From: Synergistaceae bacterium UBA6083
GTDB lineage: Bacteria > Synergistota > Synergistia > Synergistales > 79-D21
DNA: 52,199 bases
Assembly (NCBI GenBank): GCA_002436015.1
Contig: DIXJ01000012.1
Location: 1 to 52,199, forward strand
Direction of reading: 5' to 3'
Shown: positions 24,684-33,190 of the stretch, piece by piece
How the letters are laid out: every line of letters starts with the position of its first letter
Position numbering within the stretch: position 1 is the stretch's first letter
Notes under the pieces: generated by a model
Database searches by the model: none
What the model saw: the letters and a program-made list of their open reading frames with translations, nothing else
Told to the model about the DNA's origin: nothing
Program-made: the position numbers and the translations under genes

Positions 24684-25334
24684 ATGTCCCATGCGAGATT
24701 CGGGTCAGGGGGGGTGGAACGCTTGGAAAAAAGGTTGAAGAGGGTTCAGCGCTGGATTGATCGGTGCATGGAAGCATGCCGGTGTAAGGCGTGGAATTCC
24801 GCCATCGCCGAGCTTGAATGCGCCCGAGCGGAACTGGACTCGGCCAGCCGGGAGATATGGGAAGCGGCTGCCGAAACCGAAATCCGAATGCAACCAAGAT
24901 GGCTGAACGGCTCGAAAACGGTTCTGCTCCACGTTGTCCCGGTCGCCATACTCTTCCTTTTCCTCGCCGTGGGCCCCACATCCATGGAATCCTTCTTTTC
25001 GCCCAATCCCCTTGCATCCGAGCCAAGCCCATCGGTCGAATGGGTGACTGCCGATGAAAAGGTCCTGCTGGAAAATCTCAGGAAGAACCTGTCCCAAAAC
25101 CTCGCCTCGGGTTTTCCCGAGGCCGGATTGGAAAGAGTCGCTGTCGGACGCCCGGCCGCCAAGAACAGGCCCTTGAATAAGGCTGAGGCAGCTGGACAGG
25201 GCAACGCCCAAATTCCGGCCGTTTTCTCCCACCCGGGGGTATCCGTAGCGGCAGAAGATTTGCTATCATTGGTCCAGGTCGGCCAGAGGGCCCTTCGCCC
25301 CGATGGTGAAGGCCTGCGGGTCGAAAGGCCCTGA
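24684..25334 (+). CDS. Unknown single-pass membrane protein next to the sigma factor
   Basis: 216 residues from ATG 24684 (203 if TTG 24723, which sits behind GGGGGGGTGG, is used). Not recognised. Residues ~10-75 are charged and helical, with a Cys cluster (CMEACRC) and AIAELECARAELDSASREIW. One membrane helix follows (~78-97, TVLLHVVPVAILFLFLAVG). The last ~115 residues are low-complexity and Pro/Ala-rich, probably periplasmic. Cytoplasmic Cys-bearing domain plus one helix plus external tail, right after a sigma gene, is the layout of many anti-sigma factors. That is inference only; the classical His-x3-Cys-x2-Cys zinc motif is absent. Confidence 0.6.
   Translation: MSHARFGSGGVERLEKRLKRVQRWIDRCMEACRCKAWNSAIAELECARAELDSASREIWEAAAETEIRMQPRWLNGSKTVLLHVVPVAILFLFLAVGPTSMESFFSPNPLASEPSPSVEWVTADEKVLLENLRKNLSQNLASGFPEAGLERVAVGRPAAKNRPLNKAEAAGQGNAQIPAVFSHPGVSVAAEDLLSLVQVGQRALRPDGEGLRVERP
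25261..25269 (+). promoter_or_regulatory. Extended -10 promoter ahead of the envelope operon
   Basis: TGCTATCAT (TGn plus TATCAT) near the 3' end of the preceding gene, ~100 nt before the bamA start. It could start the long bamA-kdnA transcript. Confidence 0.4.
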
Positions 25335-25368
25335 AACATTTGATTTCCCCAAAGGAGAGGATCGCCTC

Positions 25369-27159
25369 GTGAAACGCTTCCTTGCCGCTTTGACCGGTGT
25401 GACGGTTTGCATGTTTCTTTTCGCTTCGCTTTGTTTTGCCGAAGACCCCAAGGTCGTGGCGGTCGAGGTGCAGGGCAACGAGGAGGTCGTTTCTCCTTAC
25501 ATTCTCGGTGCCGCCAAGACAAAGGCAGGAGACATCCTTGACCGCGAACAGCTCCAGAAAGATATCGAGGCGGTTTACAACCTGGGCTTTTTCGCCATGG
25601 CCGACGCGACAGTCGAACCGGAAGGCGAAGGAGTGAAGGTCGTCTTCAAGGTGCAGGAAAACCCCAAGGTCAAGGAAGTCCGCTTCACGGGCAACTCCGT
25701 CTACAAGGAAGAAGATCTCCAGAAATTGCTTTTCACCGCTCCGGGCACTGTTTTCAACAGGGTTTTCTTCCGTAACGACCTCCAGCGCATCAAGGAAAAG
25801 TACCAGAAGGACGGTTACGTCATGGCCAGGGTGGAAGACGTGTCGGTCGAAAACGGCATTGTAACGGTCAAGATTGTTGAACCGCGGATCGGCGAAATCT
25901 TCATCCAGGGAAACAAGCGAACGAAAACCTACGTGATCGAGCGGGAACTCAAGGCAAAAAAAGGTGACCTTTTCAACGCGAATATCCTCCGCCATTCGCT
26001 GAACAAGATCCAGGGGATGGGTTTCCTGGAAGATGTAAACGTTGGTTTTGAGCCCAATGACGACCCTAACCTGATCAACCTCGTCCTGACGGTGACGGAA
26101 GGAAAGACCGGAAGCGTGAGCTTCAACCTCGGTTACGGTTCGAGCAGCGGATGGCAGGGAGGCCTGGCTTACCAGGAGTCCAACCTTAACGGCCGCGGGC
26201 AAAAGCTGACCGTGGGTTTCGACACGGGAGACAGGGAACAGTATTACTTTTCAGTCGCTGACCCGTACATGGATGAGCACACGTACGCGTGGAAGTTCGG
26301 GGCCTACAAGCGTTCCTGGGAGGATATCAACCGCTATTACGAAGATGATAGGTATGGGCAGTACAATCAGGACAAGGAGGGCATCTATATCGGGGCCGGC
26401 AAGAAGTTCCGCCACGATTCCAAGATGAGCTGGTATGTGAACCTCGATTGGAAGGATGTCGAGATCTACGATTTCCGGGACCTCGACGACAACCCGATCA
26501 ACCCGACGCCGGACGATCCCGATTGGGATGCATGGAAAGACCTTCTCGATAGCAACGGGAAAATCTTCACTGTCACTGGGACTTTGACACGGGACAACCG
26601 CGATCCCTATCTCAGCTACCAGAAAGGCGACCTTGAGACCCTGAACGTAGAAAAAGCCTTTACAATGTTCGGAGGCGAGTGGGATTACACGAAATACTGG
26701 GTTGAGGGACGCTACTACCTTCCGCTGAACTTCGACAACCTGCCTTTTGACCTGCCGGCCGGCGACCCGGACAATCCTCCGCTCTTCGCTGCCCGCATGA
26801 AAGCCGGCTTTTCTTCTGGCGAGATTCCCTACTCGGAGCGCTATTTCGTGGGCGGCAGCACGACCCTGCGTGGGTATGAAGACGACGCTTTCGACGGCCA
26901 CGAGATGTTCCTGGCGAACCTCGAATTGCGTATCCCGATGGAGAAGGCCTTTTCCGTGGTGGTTTTCTATGACATGGGGATGGCATGGGACAAGGATGAC
27001 CCGAATGCTTCCCAGGGGAACAGTTTCAGTTTTAGTGAACTGAAAGACGCTTATGGTTTCGGGGTCAGGGTCCGGACACCAATGGGCAACCTGCGCCTTG
27101 ATGTGGCGAATGGCGACGATGAGACCTTCACCCATTTCGGGTTTGGCGAAATGTTCTAA
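25369..27159 (+). CDS. bamA: Outer membrane protein assembly factor BamA (Omp85), three POTRA domains
   Basis: 596 residues. A signal peptide (1-24, ending SLCFA) is followed by three POTRA domains (about 25-99, 100-173, 174-246), each with the VxxVxVxGN/xxxVRFTGN/IGEIFIQGN entry strand, then a 16-strand-type barrel. The L6 motif appears as GGSTTLRGY (canonical V/I-R-G-F/Y). It inserts beta-barrel proteins into the outer membrane. Five POTRAs and ~800 residues are usual in proteobacteria, so this is a short form. GTG 25369 is 8 nt after AAAGGAGAGG. The next gene overlaps its 3' end. Confidence 0.92.
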   Translation: MKRFLAALTGVTVCMFLFASLCFAEDPKVVAVEVQGNEEVVSPYILGAAKTKAGDILDREQLQKDIEAVYNLGFFAMADATVEPEGEGVKVVFKVQENPKVKEVRFTGNSVYKEEDLQKLLFTAPGTVFNRVFFRNDLQRIKEKYQKDGYVMARVEDVSVENGIVTVKIVEPRIGEIFIQGNKRTKTYVIERELKAKKGDLFNANILRHSLNKIQGMGFLEDVNVGFEPNDDPNLINLVLTVTEGKTGSVSFNLGYGSSSGWQGGLAYQESNLNGRGQKLTVGFDTGDREQYYFSVADPYMDEHTYAWKFGAYKRSWEDINRYYEDDRYGQYNQDKEGIYIGAGKKFRHDSKMSWYVNLDWKDVEIYDFRDLDDNPINPTPDDPDWDAWKDLLDSNGKIFTVTGTLTRDNRDPYLSYQKGDLETLNVEKAFTMFGGEWDYTKYWVEGRYYLPLNFDNLPFDLPAGDPDNPPLFAARMKAGFSSGEIPYSERYFVGGSTTLRGYEDDAFDGHEMFLANLELRIPMEKAFSVVVFYDMGMAWDKDDPNASQGNSFSFSELKDAYGFGVRVRTPMGNLRLDVANGDDETFTHFGFGEMF

Positions 27160-28417
27160 AAAGCCTTTTCTGGGCATTTCCGGTTTTTCCAGGGCTGCGG
27201 TCAAGGTACTTGTGGCCGCAGCCCTGCTTCTGTGTGCTTCCGGCCCGGTGGGTGCGGCAGTGAAAGTCGAAGGGGTCCCCTTCTGGCTCGAACCGGCAGC
27301 AACGCGCAGCGTAGACGCCGTTTGGCGCGAGATAGATCCCCGACAGGATGAAACTACGCGTCTTTTGATAGTCAAACTTGTTGCAACCCGTCTTTTTGAA
27401 GGTTATTCTGTTGATTCGGCCAAAATCGCGGGGGAGGACCTCAAACTTGTCCTCAGGGCGAAGAACATTACGGCCTGGGAAGTTGAAGGCGGAATTCCCC
27501 CTCTTGCCATGCCTCTGTCGGAATGGATGGAAGAGGATTGGAGAGAGGCCGGCAAGAGGATTGGCGCCCTGGTTTCTGATCTCCCTCTTGAAGCCCTGAA
27601 CTGGGCGGATTCTGCCTTGCGGCTCGAAGTGGCAGAGATTCTCAGGGAAAGCCTGCCCGGCTGGCAAGGCAGCCTGCTTGTCCGGCTGGAGGGGGACCGT
27701 TTCGTACTGAAAGTCGGCCTTGCCCCGGAACAGCCCCTCGTGCTTGCCGTCGTCCCAAGGACTAACTCCACATCCCTTCCGACGCTCCTTCACTCTGAAG
27801 TAAAGGAAGACTTGCTGACGGGGCTTTCCCCGATTATCGGCCTTCCTGTTGCCTGGGTTGCCAGGCACGAAGAAAGAGTGGCGGAATGGGCCGCATTTCT
27901 TCTTGGCGACGAGTCCTTCGTGGAAAACCTGAAAGTCGACGTCAAGATCACCGTGAAACCCCAACCGGTTACGGACCTTGCGGTGAGGCTCGAAAGCCGG
28001 AGGTACACCATCTGGGCGTGGGTGGCCGGCTACGCCGGGACTTCAGACCGTTACCCGGAGGTGGGCTTTCATCTCGGCCGCAAGGCCCAGTTGTTCCCGC
28101 ACTGGGATGTTGAATTATATGGGGAAGCGCTCATTTACCTGAATGATTGGGACCTGGAAACCAGGCTGGGTTTCCGGTGGTCCCCATGGGACAGGATATG
28201 GGTAGGCGTCGAGAGATCATGGCCCGATGAGGCGACCTGGTGGCGAGCCTGGTTCGATGGTCCGGTTCGTTCTCCTTACGCATGGATCCGGGGCTCGGAA
28301 GAGGGGAACGTCAATCTGGGGATCGGGTATCGCCTGAACGAAAACCTCTCGATCGAGCTCCATTACGACGACAGGGACGAAAACTCTTCCAGCGTCAGGC
28401 TGGTTGGCAACCTTTAA
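27143..28417 (+). CDS. Unknown exported, probably outer-membrane-associated protein
   Basis: About 424 residues. The start is uncertain: TTG 27143 gives a short basic n-region (KCSKKP...SR) and a hydrophobic core ending ASGPVGA, a convincing signal peptide; ATG 27110 or 27119 are alternatives. All overlap bamA. The C-terminal half alternates aromatic and polar residues (WDVELYGEALIYLNDWDLETRL; IWVGVERSW; LSIELHYDD), and ends ...SVRLVGNL, as expected for beta strands of an outer-membrane barrel. No family recognised. It sits between bamA and lpxD, where proteobacteria carry skp/ompH; it is not Skp-like (not small, not coiled-coil). Confidence 0.7.
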   Translation: MAKCSKKPFLGISGFSRAAVKVLVAAALLLCASGPVGAAVKVEGVPFWLEPAATRSVDAVWREIDPRQDETTRLLIVKLVATRLFEGYSVDSAKIAGEDLKLVLRAKNITAWEVEGGIPPLAMPLSEWMEEDWREAGKRIGALVSDLPLEALNWADSALRLEVAEILRESLPGWQGSLLVRLEGDRFVLKVGLAPEQPLVLAVVPRTNSTSLPTLLHSEVKEDLLTGLSPIIGLPVAWVARHEERVAEWAAFLLGDESFVENLKVDVKITVKPQPVTDLAVRLESRRYTIWAWVAGYAGTSDRYPEVGFHLGRKAQLFPHWDVELYGEALIYLNDWDLETRLGFRWSPWDRIWVGVERSWPDEATWWRAWFDGPVRSPYAWIRGSEEGNVNLGIGYRLNENLSIELHYDDRDENSSSVRLVGNL

Positions 28418-28440
28418 CCTCCCGGAAGGGGGAATGGCGC

Positions 28441-29472
28441 ATGGAATGGGAACTTGGAACACTTGCGGAAAAACTGGGGGGGCGACTGAGGGGAAACGGG
28501 AAAAGAAAAATATACGGGATTGCTTCGCCCGACACCCCTCAGGAGGATTTCCTTGTTGTGGCTTGGGACAGGAAGGTCCTTTCCTCTGTCCCGGCAACAA
28601 CGCCCGTGGTGGTCCCTCCAGGCTCGGCGGAAGAAGGCCGGGATGGCATCGAGCTGGAAGACCCGAAAGCAGCCTTCAGGATGCTTTTGGACCTCTTTGC
28701 AACGCCTTTTCAACCTTCATCCGGAATTCACGAAATGGCCGTTGTTTCGCCAAAGGCAGAGCTGCATGCGGAGTCTTACATCGGCCCCCTCTGCGTCGTT
28801 GAGGAAGGTGCCGTGATTGAAAAAGGCGTCATCCTTCGTTCGCAGGTCTTCATCGGGCGTGACGTAAGGATCGGGGAGCGGAGTGTCCTCGAGCCGATGG
28901 TGGTCGTGATGGATAGGACGGTAATAGGGAAAGATTGCCTTATTCATGCCGGGGCCGTGCTGGGCTGCGACGGATTTGGCTTCGACCGTGATAGCGAAGG
29001 GGTTCCCGCCAAGGTGCCCCAGGTCGGACGAGTTGTTTTGGAAGACGAGGTGGAGATCGGGGCCTGTTCCACGGTTGACAGGGCAACGGTCGGCGAAACA
29101 CGAATCGGCAAGCGTACCAAGGCCGATGACCATGTCCACGTGGGGCATAATGCAATAACCGGAAGTGATTGCCTTCTCGTAGCGTACACGGGCATGGCAG
29201 GAAGCTCTTCCCTTGGGAATAGAGTGACGATGGCTGCACGGAGTGGAACCGCAGATCATGTCCATGTCGGGGATGGTGCCATCCTGACGGGTTGCGCCGG
29301 GGCGACCAAGGATGTCCCGCAAGGGGCGATCCTTTCGGGTTTCCCGGCTCGTGACCACAGGGAGGACATGAAGGCACAGGTCTTTCTTCGCCGTCTGCCT
29401 GACCTGGCGGAAAGGGTCAGGGCAATGGAAGCCCGGTTGAAGGTACTTGAAGAGAGCAAGGATAACCGATGA
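28441..29472 (+). CDS. lpxD: UDP-3-O-(3-hydroxyacyl)glucosamine N-acyltransferase
   Basis: 343 residues. Third step of lipid A synthesis: N-acylation of UDP-3-O-acyl-GlcN from acyl-ACP. An N-terminal uridine-binding domain (~1-100) leads into left-handed beta-helix hexapeptide repeats. The catalytic His lies in KADDHVHVGHNA; ACSTVDRATVGETRIG and GFGFDRD are also typical, and a C-terminal helix (RRLPDLAERVRAMEARLKVLEE) closes the trimer. GGAAGGGGG precedes ATG 28441. It overlaps lpxC by 4 nt. Confidence 0.95.
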   Translation: MEWELGTLAEKLGGRLRGNGKRKIYGIASPDTPQEDFLVVAWDRKVLSSVPATTPVVVPPGSAEEGRDGIELEDPKAAFRMLLDLFATPFQPSSGIHEMAVVSPKAELHAESYIGPLCVVEEGAVIEKGVILRSQVFIGRDVRIGERSVLEPMVVVMDRTVIGKDCLIHAGAVLGCDGFGFDRDSEGVPAKVPQVGRVVLEDEVEIGACSTVDRATVGETRIGKRTKADDHVHVGHNAITGSDCLLVAYTGMAGSSSLGNRVTMAARSGTADHVHVGDGAILTGCAGATKDVPQGAILSGFPARDHREDMKAQVFLRRLPDLAERVRAMEARLKVLEESKDNR

Positions 29473-30350
29473 GCGAATGCATGCGGTTCCGTTTGGAGGG
29501 GCTTGGGCTGCACACGGGGAGTCGTTGCGCAGTCGAGGTTACAGAGTCGACCAGGCCGGGTATCCGATTCCTTTTCGCCGGGAATCAATCCTTCCTCGTG
29601 GAAGAGGCGATTCCTGAAGGGGATGGCCGGGGGTCCTCGCTTTCTTTCCCGAATGGGATAACCATTAGGACAGTTGAGCACCTTCTTTCTGCCCTGGCTG
29701 GTGTCGGGTGCTGGAATGCCGAGATCCGTGTCGAGGGTATTGAAATCCCGGCTATGGACGGCAGTGCGGCGGCGTTTGCGCGGGAATTGGCCTTGTTCCC
29801 GGAAGCGAAGAAGCTTGCAGGGGTCGAGCCGCTTCGAATCGGAGCGCCCGTTTCGATAAGGGACCAGAGCCAGGGACGTACCCTGATCGTTGTTCCTGCA
29901 GAGACGTTTGGTGTTTCCTGCGTCATCGATTACCCGGGAACCTGGATCGGGGCACAGGTTTTCCGTGCAGAGCGACTTGACAGCGCTTTTTTTTTGGACG
30001 AGATTGCCGAAGCCCGGACTTTCTGCCTTGAATCGGAACTCGACGCCTTGCGTGCTGCAGGGCTCGGAAAAGGCGGGAGTTTCCAAAACACGCTTGTCAT
30101 TGGGAAGGGCGGTCCCCTCAATCCAGAGGCTCTTTCCTTTCCGGACGGGTGTGTCCGTCATAAGGTCCTGGACCTGATCGGAGACCTGGCCCTTCTCGGA
30201 CGCCCCATTATCGGGCATGTGGTGGCATTTAGGAGCGGACACGGGATTCATCTTTCACTTGTTTCCCGCCTAAAATGTATCGCGCAAAACCTGAAGAGGA
30301 AAAAAAACGTAAAGGGGGACCCGGCATGTTCGATATCCACGAAATCATGA
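29469..30350 (+). CDS. lpxC: UDP-3-O-acyl-N-acetylglucosamine deacetylase
   Basis: 293 residues. Zinc amidase for the committed step of lipid A synthesis. Zinc ligands are visible as His in TVEHLLSAL and His/Asp in RHKVLDLIGDL; the catalytic His is in RSGHGIHLSLV. LEGLGLHTGSRC opens the fold and MDGSAAAFARE is conserved. The final ~25 nt lie inside fabZ (start 30326), so the C-terminal tail (KRKKNVKGDPACSISTKS) is coded in a sequence shared with fabZ. Confidence 0.95.
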   Translation: MSECMRFRLEGLGLHTGSRCAVEVTESTRPGIRFLFAGNQSFLVEEAIPEGDGRGSSLSFPNGITIRTVEHLLSALAGVGCWNAEIRVEGIEIPAMDGSAAAFARELALFPEAKKLAGVEPLRIGAPVSIRDQSQGRTLIVVPAETFGVSCVIDYPGTWIGAQVFRAERLDSAFFLDEIAEARTFCLESELDALRAAGLGKGGSFQNTLVIGKGGPLNPEALSFPDGCVRHKVLDLIGDLALLGRPIIGHVVAFRSGHGIHLSLVSRLKCIAQNLKRKKNVKGDPACSISTKS

Positions 30351-30775
30351 AACATCTGCCCCACCGTTATCCCTTCCTTCTAGTCGACCGTATCCTGGAG
30401 CTCAGTGAAAACCATGTCGTGGGGATAAAAAACGTCACGATCAACGAGCCCTTTTTCCAGGGACATTTTCCCGGGGAACCCGTCATGCCAGGGGTCCTCG
30501 TTCTCGAATCCATGGGGCAGGTGGCGGGAATGATGATCGCTTCCAGGCCCGGCACGGGAGAAGATCAACTCCTGATCCTGACAAGCATGGAAGACGTGAA
30601 GTTTCGTCGCCCCGTACGGCCGGGCGACCAACTTGTGACAAAAGCGGAAATGCTGAGACTCCGCGGGCGGATGGGCAAGGTGAAAGCCGTGGCCCGGGTG
30701 GACGGGGAACTGGCTGCAGAAGGCGTGTTTGGCTTTCTTGTGACCCGAAGCCTGCGGGAGGAGGAAAAAGAATGA
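30326..30775 (+). CDS. fabZ: 3-hydroxyacyl-ACP dehydratase FabZ
   Basis: 149 residues. Dehydrates 3-hydroxyacyl-ACP in fatty-acid elongation and so competes with LpxA/LpxC for hydroxyacyl-ACP. Starts MFDIHEIMKHLPHRYPFLLVDRI; the catalytic His and Glu are in GHFPGEPVMPGVLVLESMGQ. The AAAGGGGGA ribosome site (30311-30319) and start lie inside lpxC. Presence in the lipid A operon is common and balances phospholipid against LPS. Confidence 0.95.
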   Translation: MFDIHEIMKHLPHRYPFLLVDRILELSENHVVGIKNVTINEPFFQGHFPGEPVMPGVLVLESMGQVAGMMIASRPGTGEDQLLILTSMEDVKFRRPVRPGDQLVTKAEMLRLRGRMGKVKAVARVDGELAAEGVFGFLVTRSLREEEKE

Positions 30776-31590
30776 GCGTTGAGATCCACCCGACGGCCAT
30801 CGTTTCCCCGAAAGCGCTGCTTGCGGATGGCGTCAGGGTCGGGCCGTACTGCGTGTTGGACGAGCACGTGGAGATTGGGGCGAACACTGTCCTGAAATCT
30901 TTCGTAAGCATCAAGAACTTCGTGCGGGTTGGAGAAAATTGCAGCCTATTCGAGAAGGTGACTCTGGGCGGAGAGCCCCAGGATTTTGGCTTCAAGGGTG
31001 AGGAGACCTGGGTCCGAATCGGTAGCGGGGTGACCTTGCGGGAAAACGTCACGATCCATAGAGCCACGGGAGAGGGCAGGGAAACGGTGATCGGCAGCGG
31101 TTGCTACCTCATGGAAGGGTCACACGTCGGGCATAACGTCGTGGTTGCCAATGACGTCATCCTGGCCAACAAGGTCGGGCTTGCCGGGCATGTTCACGTC
31201 GGTGAAAAGACGGTACTCGGCGGAATGGCGGGAGTCCACCAGTTCGTCCGCATCGGTCCCTTTTGCATGATTGGAGGCCTCTCCAAGATCGTCAAGGATG
31301 TCCCCCCCTACGTCCTGGCTGACGGCCGGCCTGCCCGTCTTTTCGGGCTGAACAAGGTCGGTCTCCGCAGGAATGGTTTCAATGCGGAGGCCAGACAATC
31401 GATCAAGGCATTCTACAAGGGCCTGTATCATGCGAACCTGCCCCTTAGGGAGGCGATGACGGCCCTGGAAGCGCGGCTTTCGGAAACACCGGAACCCACC
31501 CTCGGCATTATTCTTGATTTTGCGAAAGAATCGCACCGGGGACTGACTCCCTGGCCGAAAACGATGCGGGAGGTTGATTCCACTGATTAA
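30772..31590 (+). CDS. lpxA: UDP-N-acetylglucosamine O-acyltransferase
   Basis: 272 residues, full length. First step of lipid A synthesis (3-O-acylation of UDP-GlcNAc from 3-hydroxyacyl-ACP). Hexapeptide-repeat beta-helix with the catalytic His in GSHVGHNVVV, GGEPQDFGFKGE, GGMAGVHQFVRIG and a C-terminal helical domain starting LNKVGLRRNGF. ATGA overlap with fabZ. kdsC starts inside its last codons. Confidence 0.95.
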   Translation: MSVEIHPTAIVSPKALLADGVRVGPYCVLDEHVEIGANTVLKSFVSIKNFVRVGENCSLFEKVTLGGEPQDFGFKGEETWVRIGSGVTLRENVTIHRATGEGRETVIGSGCYLMEGSHVGHNVVVANDVILANKVGLAGHVHVGEKTVLGGMAGVHQFVRIGPFCMIGGLSKIVKDVPPYVLADGRPARLFGLNKVGLRRNGFNAEARQSIKAFYKGLYHANLPLREAMTALEARLSETPEPTLGIILDFAKESHRGLTPWPKTMREVDSTD

Positions 31591-32071
31591 ACTGCTAGTC
31601 CTGGACGTGGACGGCACCCTGACGGACGGGGGAGTTGCCCTGGACGGGATAGGGGGAGAGTGGAAACGCTTCGATATCCAGGACGGCATGGGCATCGCCC
31701 GCCTTCAAAAGGACGGGGTCGAGGTGGCACTTATCAGTGGCCGCCATTCGGAGGCTACGGCGAGGCGGGCGCTGGAACTTGGCATCCGTGAAGTGGTCAA
31801 CGGAATCAGCGAGAAGCTTCCGGCCCTCAAGAGCCTTTGTTGTTCCCGGGGTTTTCTCCCTGAAGAGGTTTGCTTCGTCGGCGACGATATCAACGATATC
31901 GAATGCATTCGCTGGAGCGGCCTGGGGATTGCTGTGCGGAATGCAAGGTTGGACGTCAAAGCCTTTGCGGACTGGATTACCCCGTCTTCCGGAGGGCACG
32001 GGGCAATACGGGATGTCGCGGACCGCATTCGCTCCCTGAATGGAGGTCCCCATGTCCCGAAAAGCGTTTGA
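31574..32071 (+). CDS. kdsC: 3-deoxy-D-manno-octulosonate 8-phosphate phosphatase
   Basis: About 165 residues. HAD phosphatase of the KdsC type: motif I LLVLDVDGTLTDGG, DIQDGMGIARLQ, motif II ALISGRHSEATARRA, motif III VCFVGDDINDIECI. It hydrolyses Kdo-8-P to Kdo. The start is unusual: TTG 31574 touches its GGGAGG ribosome site with no spacing, so CTG 31583 or ATT 31586 may be used. The rest of the Kdo pathway (kdsB, kdsA, kdsD) lies 8 kb downstream in the same operon. Confidence 0.9.
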   Translation: MIPLIKLLVLDVDGTLTDGGVALDGIGGEWKRFDIQDGMGIARLQKDGVEVALISGRHSEATARRALELGIREVVNGISEKLPALKSLCCSRGFLPEEVCFVGDDINDIECIRWSGLGIAVRNARLDVKAFADWITPSSGGHGAIRDVADRIRSLNGGPHVPKSV

Positions 32072-33170
32072 TGGTATCCTGCCGGGCCTCCTGGACCGGT
32101 TCATCGTCGGGGAACTTCTCCAGCCCTTCGTTTTCGGGGTACTGATTTTCTCCGTGCTCCTGATCACGGGAGACGTGCTTTTCCAGATCGCCAACCTGAT
32201 CATAGGGGGTGGCGTCTCTCTCTGGACCGTGTCTCGCCTCTTTTTGTACAAGATACCCGGCGTAATCGTCCTGACGCTGCCGATATCCTGCCTCATGTCC
32301 ACCCTCCTTGGCTTCGGAACCCTTTCCATGCACGGAGAGATCAATGCCCTCAGGTCCCTGGGGGTTGATTTCGGCCGCATTGCCAGGCCTGTTCTTCTTG
32401 CAAGCCTGGCCGTGGCCTTCCTGACCCTTCTTTTAAGTGAAACGGTGGTCCCCCTTACGGACCAGGCAGCGCTGAACATTTTGCAATACGAGGTCTCGGG
32501 CAAAGCTGTCCCGGGATTGAGGGAGAATATTTTCCTGAGGGACGAGAGTGGTTCCCAACTCAAGCGTGTCCTTTACGTATCGAAGCTGAACCCTGCGACG
32601 GGAATCATGCAGGACGTTCTCATCCAGGATTTCGATAAAAATCGGCTGGCAAGGGTTTCCACTGCGAAAAGGGGTCGATTTGCCGAAGGGCAATGGTGGC
32701 TGGAAGAAGGGAAAGTCTTTGAGGTCCACGCGGATGGGACCGTCAAAGCCCTCTTTTCGTTCGAGAAGCAAAGGCTGACCCTGGGCCTTTCCCCCCAGGA
32801 AGTGGACAGGGCTTCCAAGCGGCCCCAGGAAATGGGGCTCGTTGAACTTAACCGGCATATCCGAATGGCGCGGGAGCAGGGGATCGACACCCGGCCGATG
32901 TGGGTCATTTTCCACATGCGGCTCGCCATCCCCTGGGCCGCGGTCGTCCTGGGGTTGCTCGGAACCTCGATGGGGGTCCGTTCCCCGAGAGGGGGGAGGG
33001 GGGTCAGCCTGGGACTCAGCGTCGTGATCGTATTCGGTTATTACGTTGTCATGTCTTTTAGCCGGGCCTTTGGCGAGGGAGGGTACCTGAACCCAATCCT
33101 GTCTGCCTGGTTGCCAAACCTGAGTTTCCTGGCCATCGGATCGATTTTGGCCCGAAAGGCCAACGGATGA
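32052..33170 (+). CDS. LPS-export permease, LptF/LptG (YjgP/YjgQ) family
   Basis: 372 residues. Three N-terminal membrane helices (~15-130), a periplasmic beta-jellyroll domain (~145-270, including YVSKLNPATGIMQDVLIQDFDKN), then three C-terminal helices. LptF/LptG form the inner-membrane channel of the Lpt bridge with LptB. FGTLSMHGEINALRSLGVDF and FHMRLAIPWAAVVLGLLGTSMG match the family. Only one permease gene is present here; a second may be elsewhere, or the protein may be a homodimer. ATG 32052 follows TGGAGG at 32041-32046. Confidence 0.9.
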   Translation: MSRKAFDGILPGLLDRFIVGELLQPFVFGVLIFSVLLITGDVLFQIANLIIGGGVSLWTVSRLFLYKIPGVIVLTLPISCLMSTLLGFGTLSMHGEINALRSLGVDFGRIARPVLLASLAVAFLTLLLSETVVPLTDQAALNILQYEVSGKAVPGLRENIFLRDESGSQLKRVLYVSKLNPATGIMQDVLIQDFDKNRLARVSTAKRGRFAEGQWWLEEGKVFEVHADGTVKALFSFEKQRLTLGLSPQEVDRASKRPQEMGLVELNRHIRMAREQGIDTRPMWVIFHMRLAIPWAAVVLGLLGTSMGVRSPRGGRGVSLGLSVVIVFGYYVVMSFSRAFGEGGYLNPILSAWLPNLSFLAIGSILARKANG

Positions 33171-33190
33171 CGGAAGGGAGGTGCAAAGCC

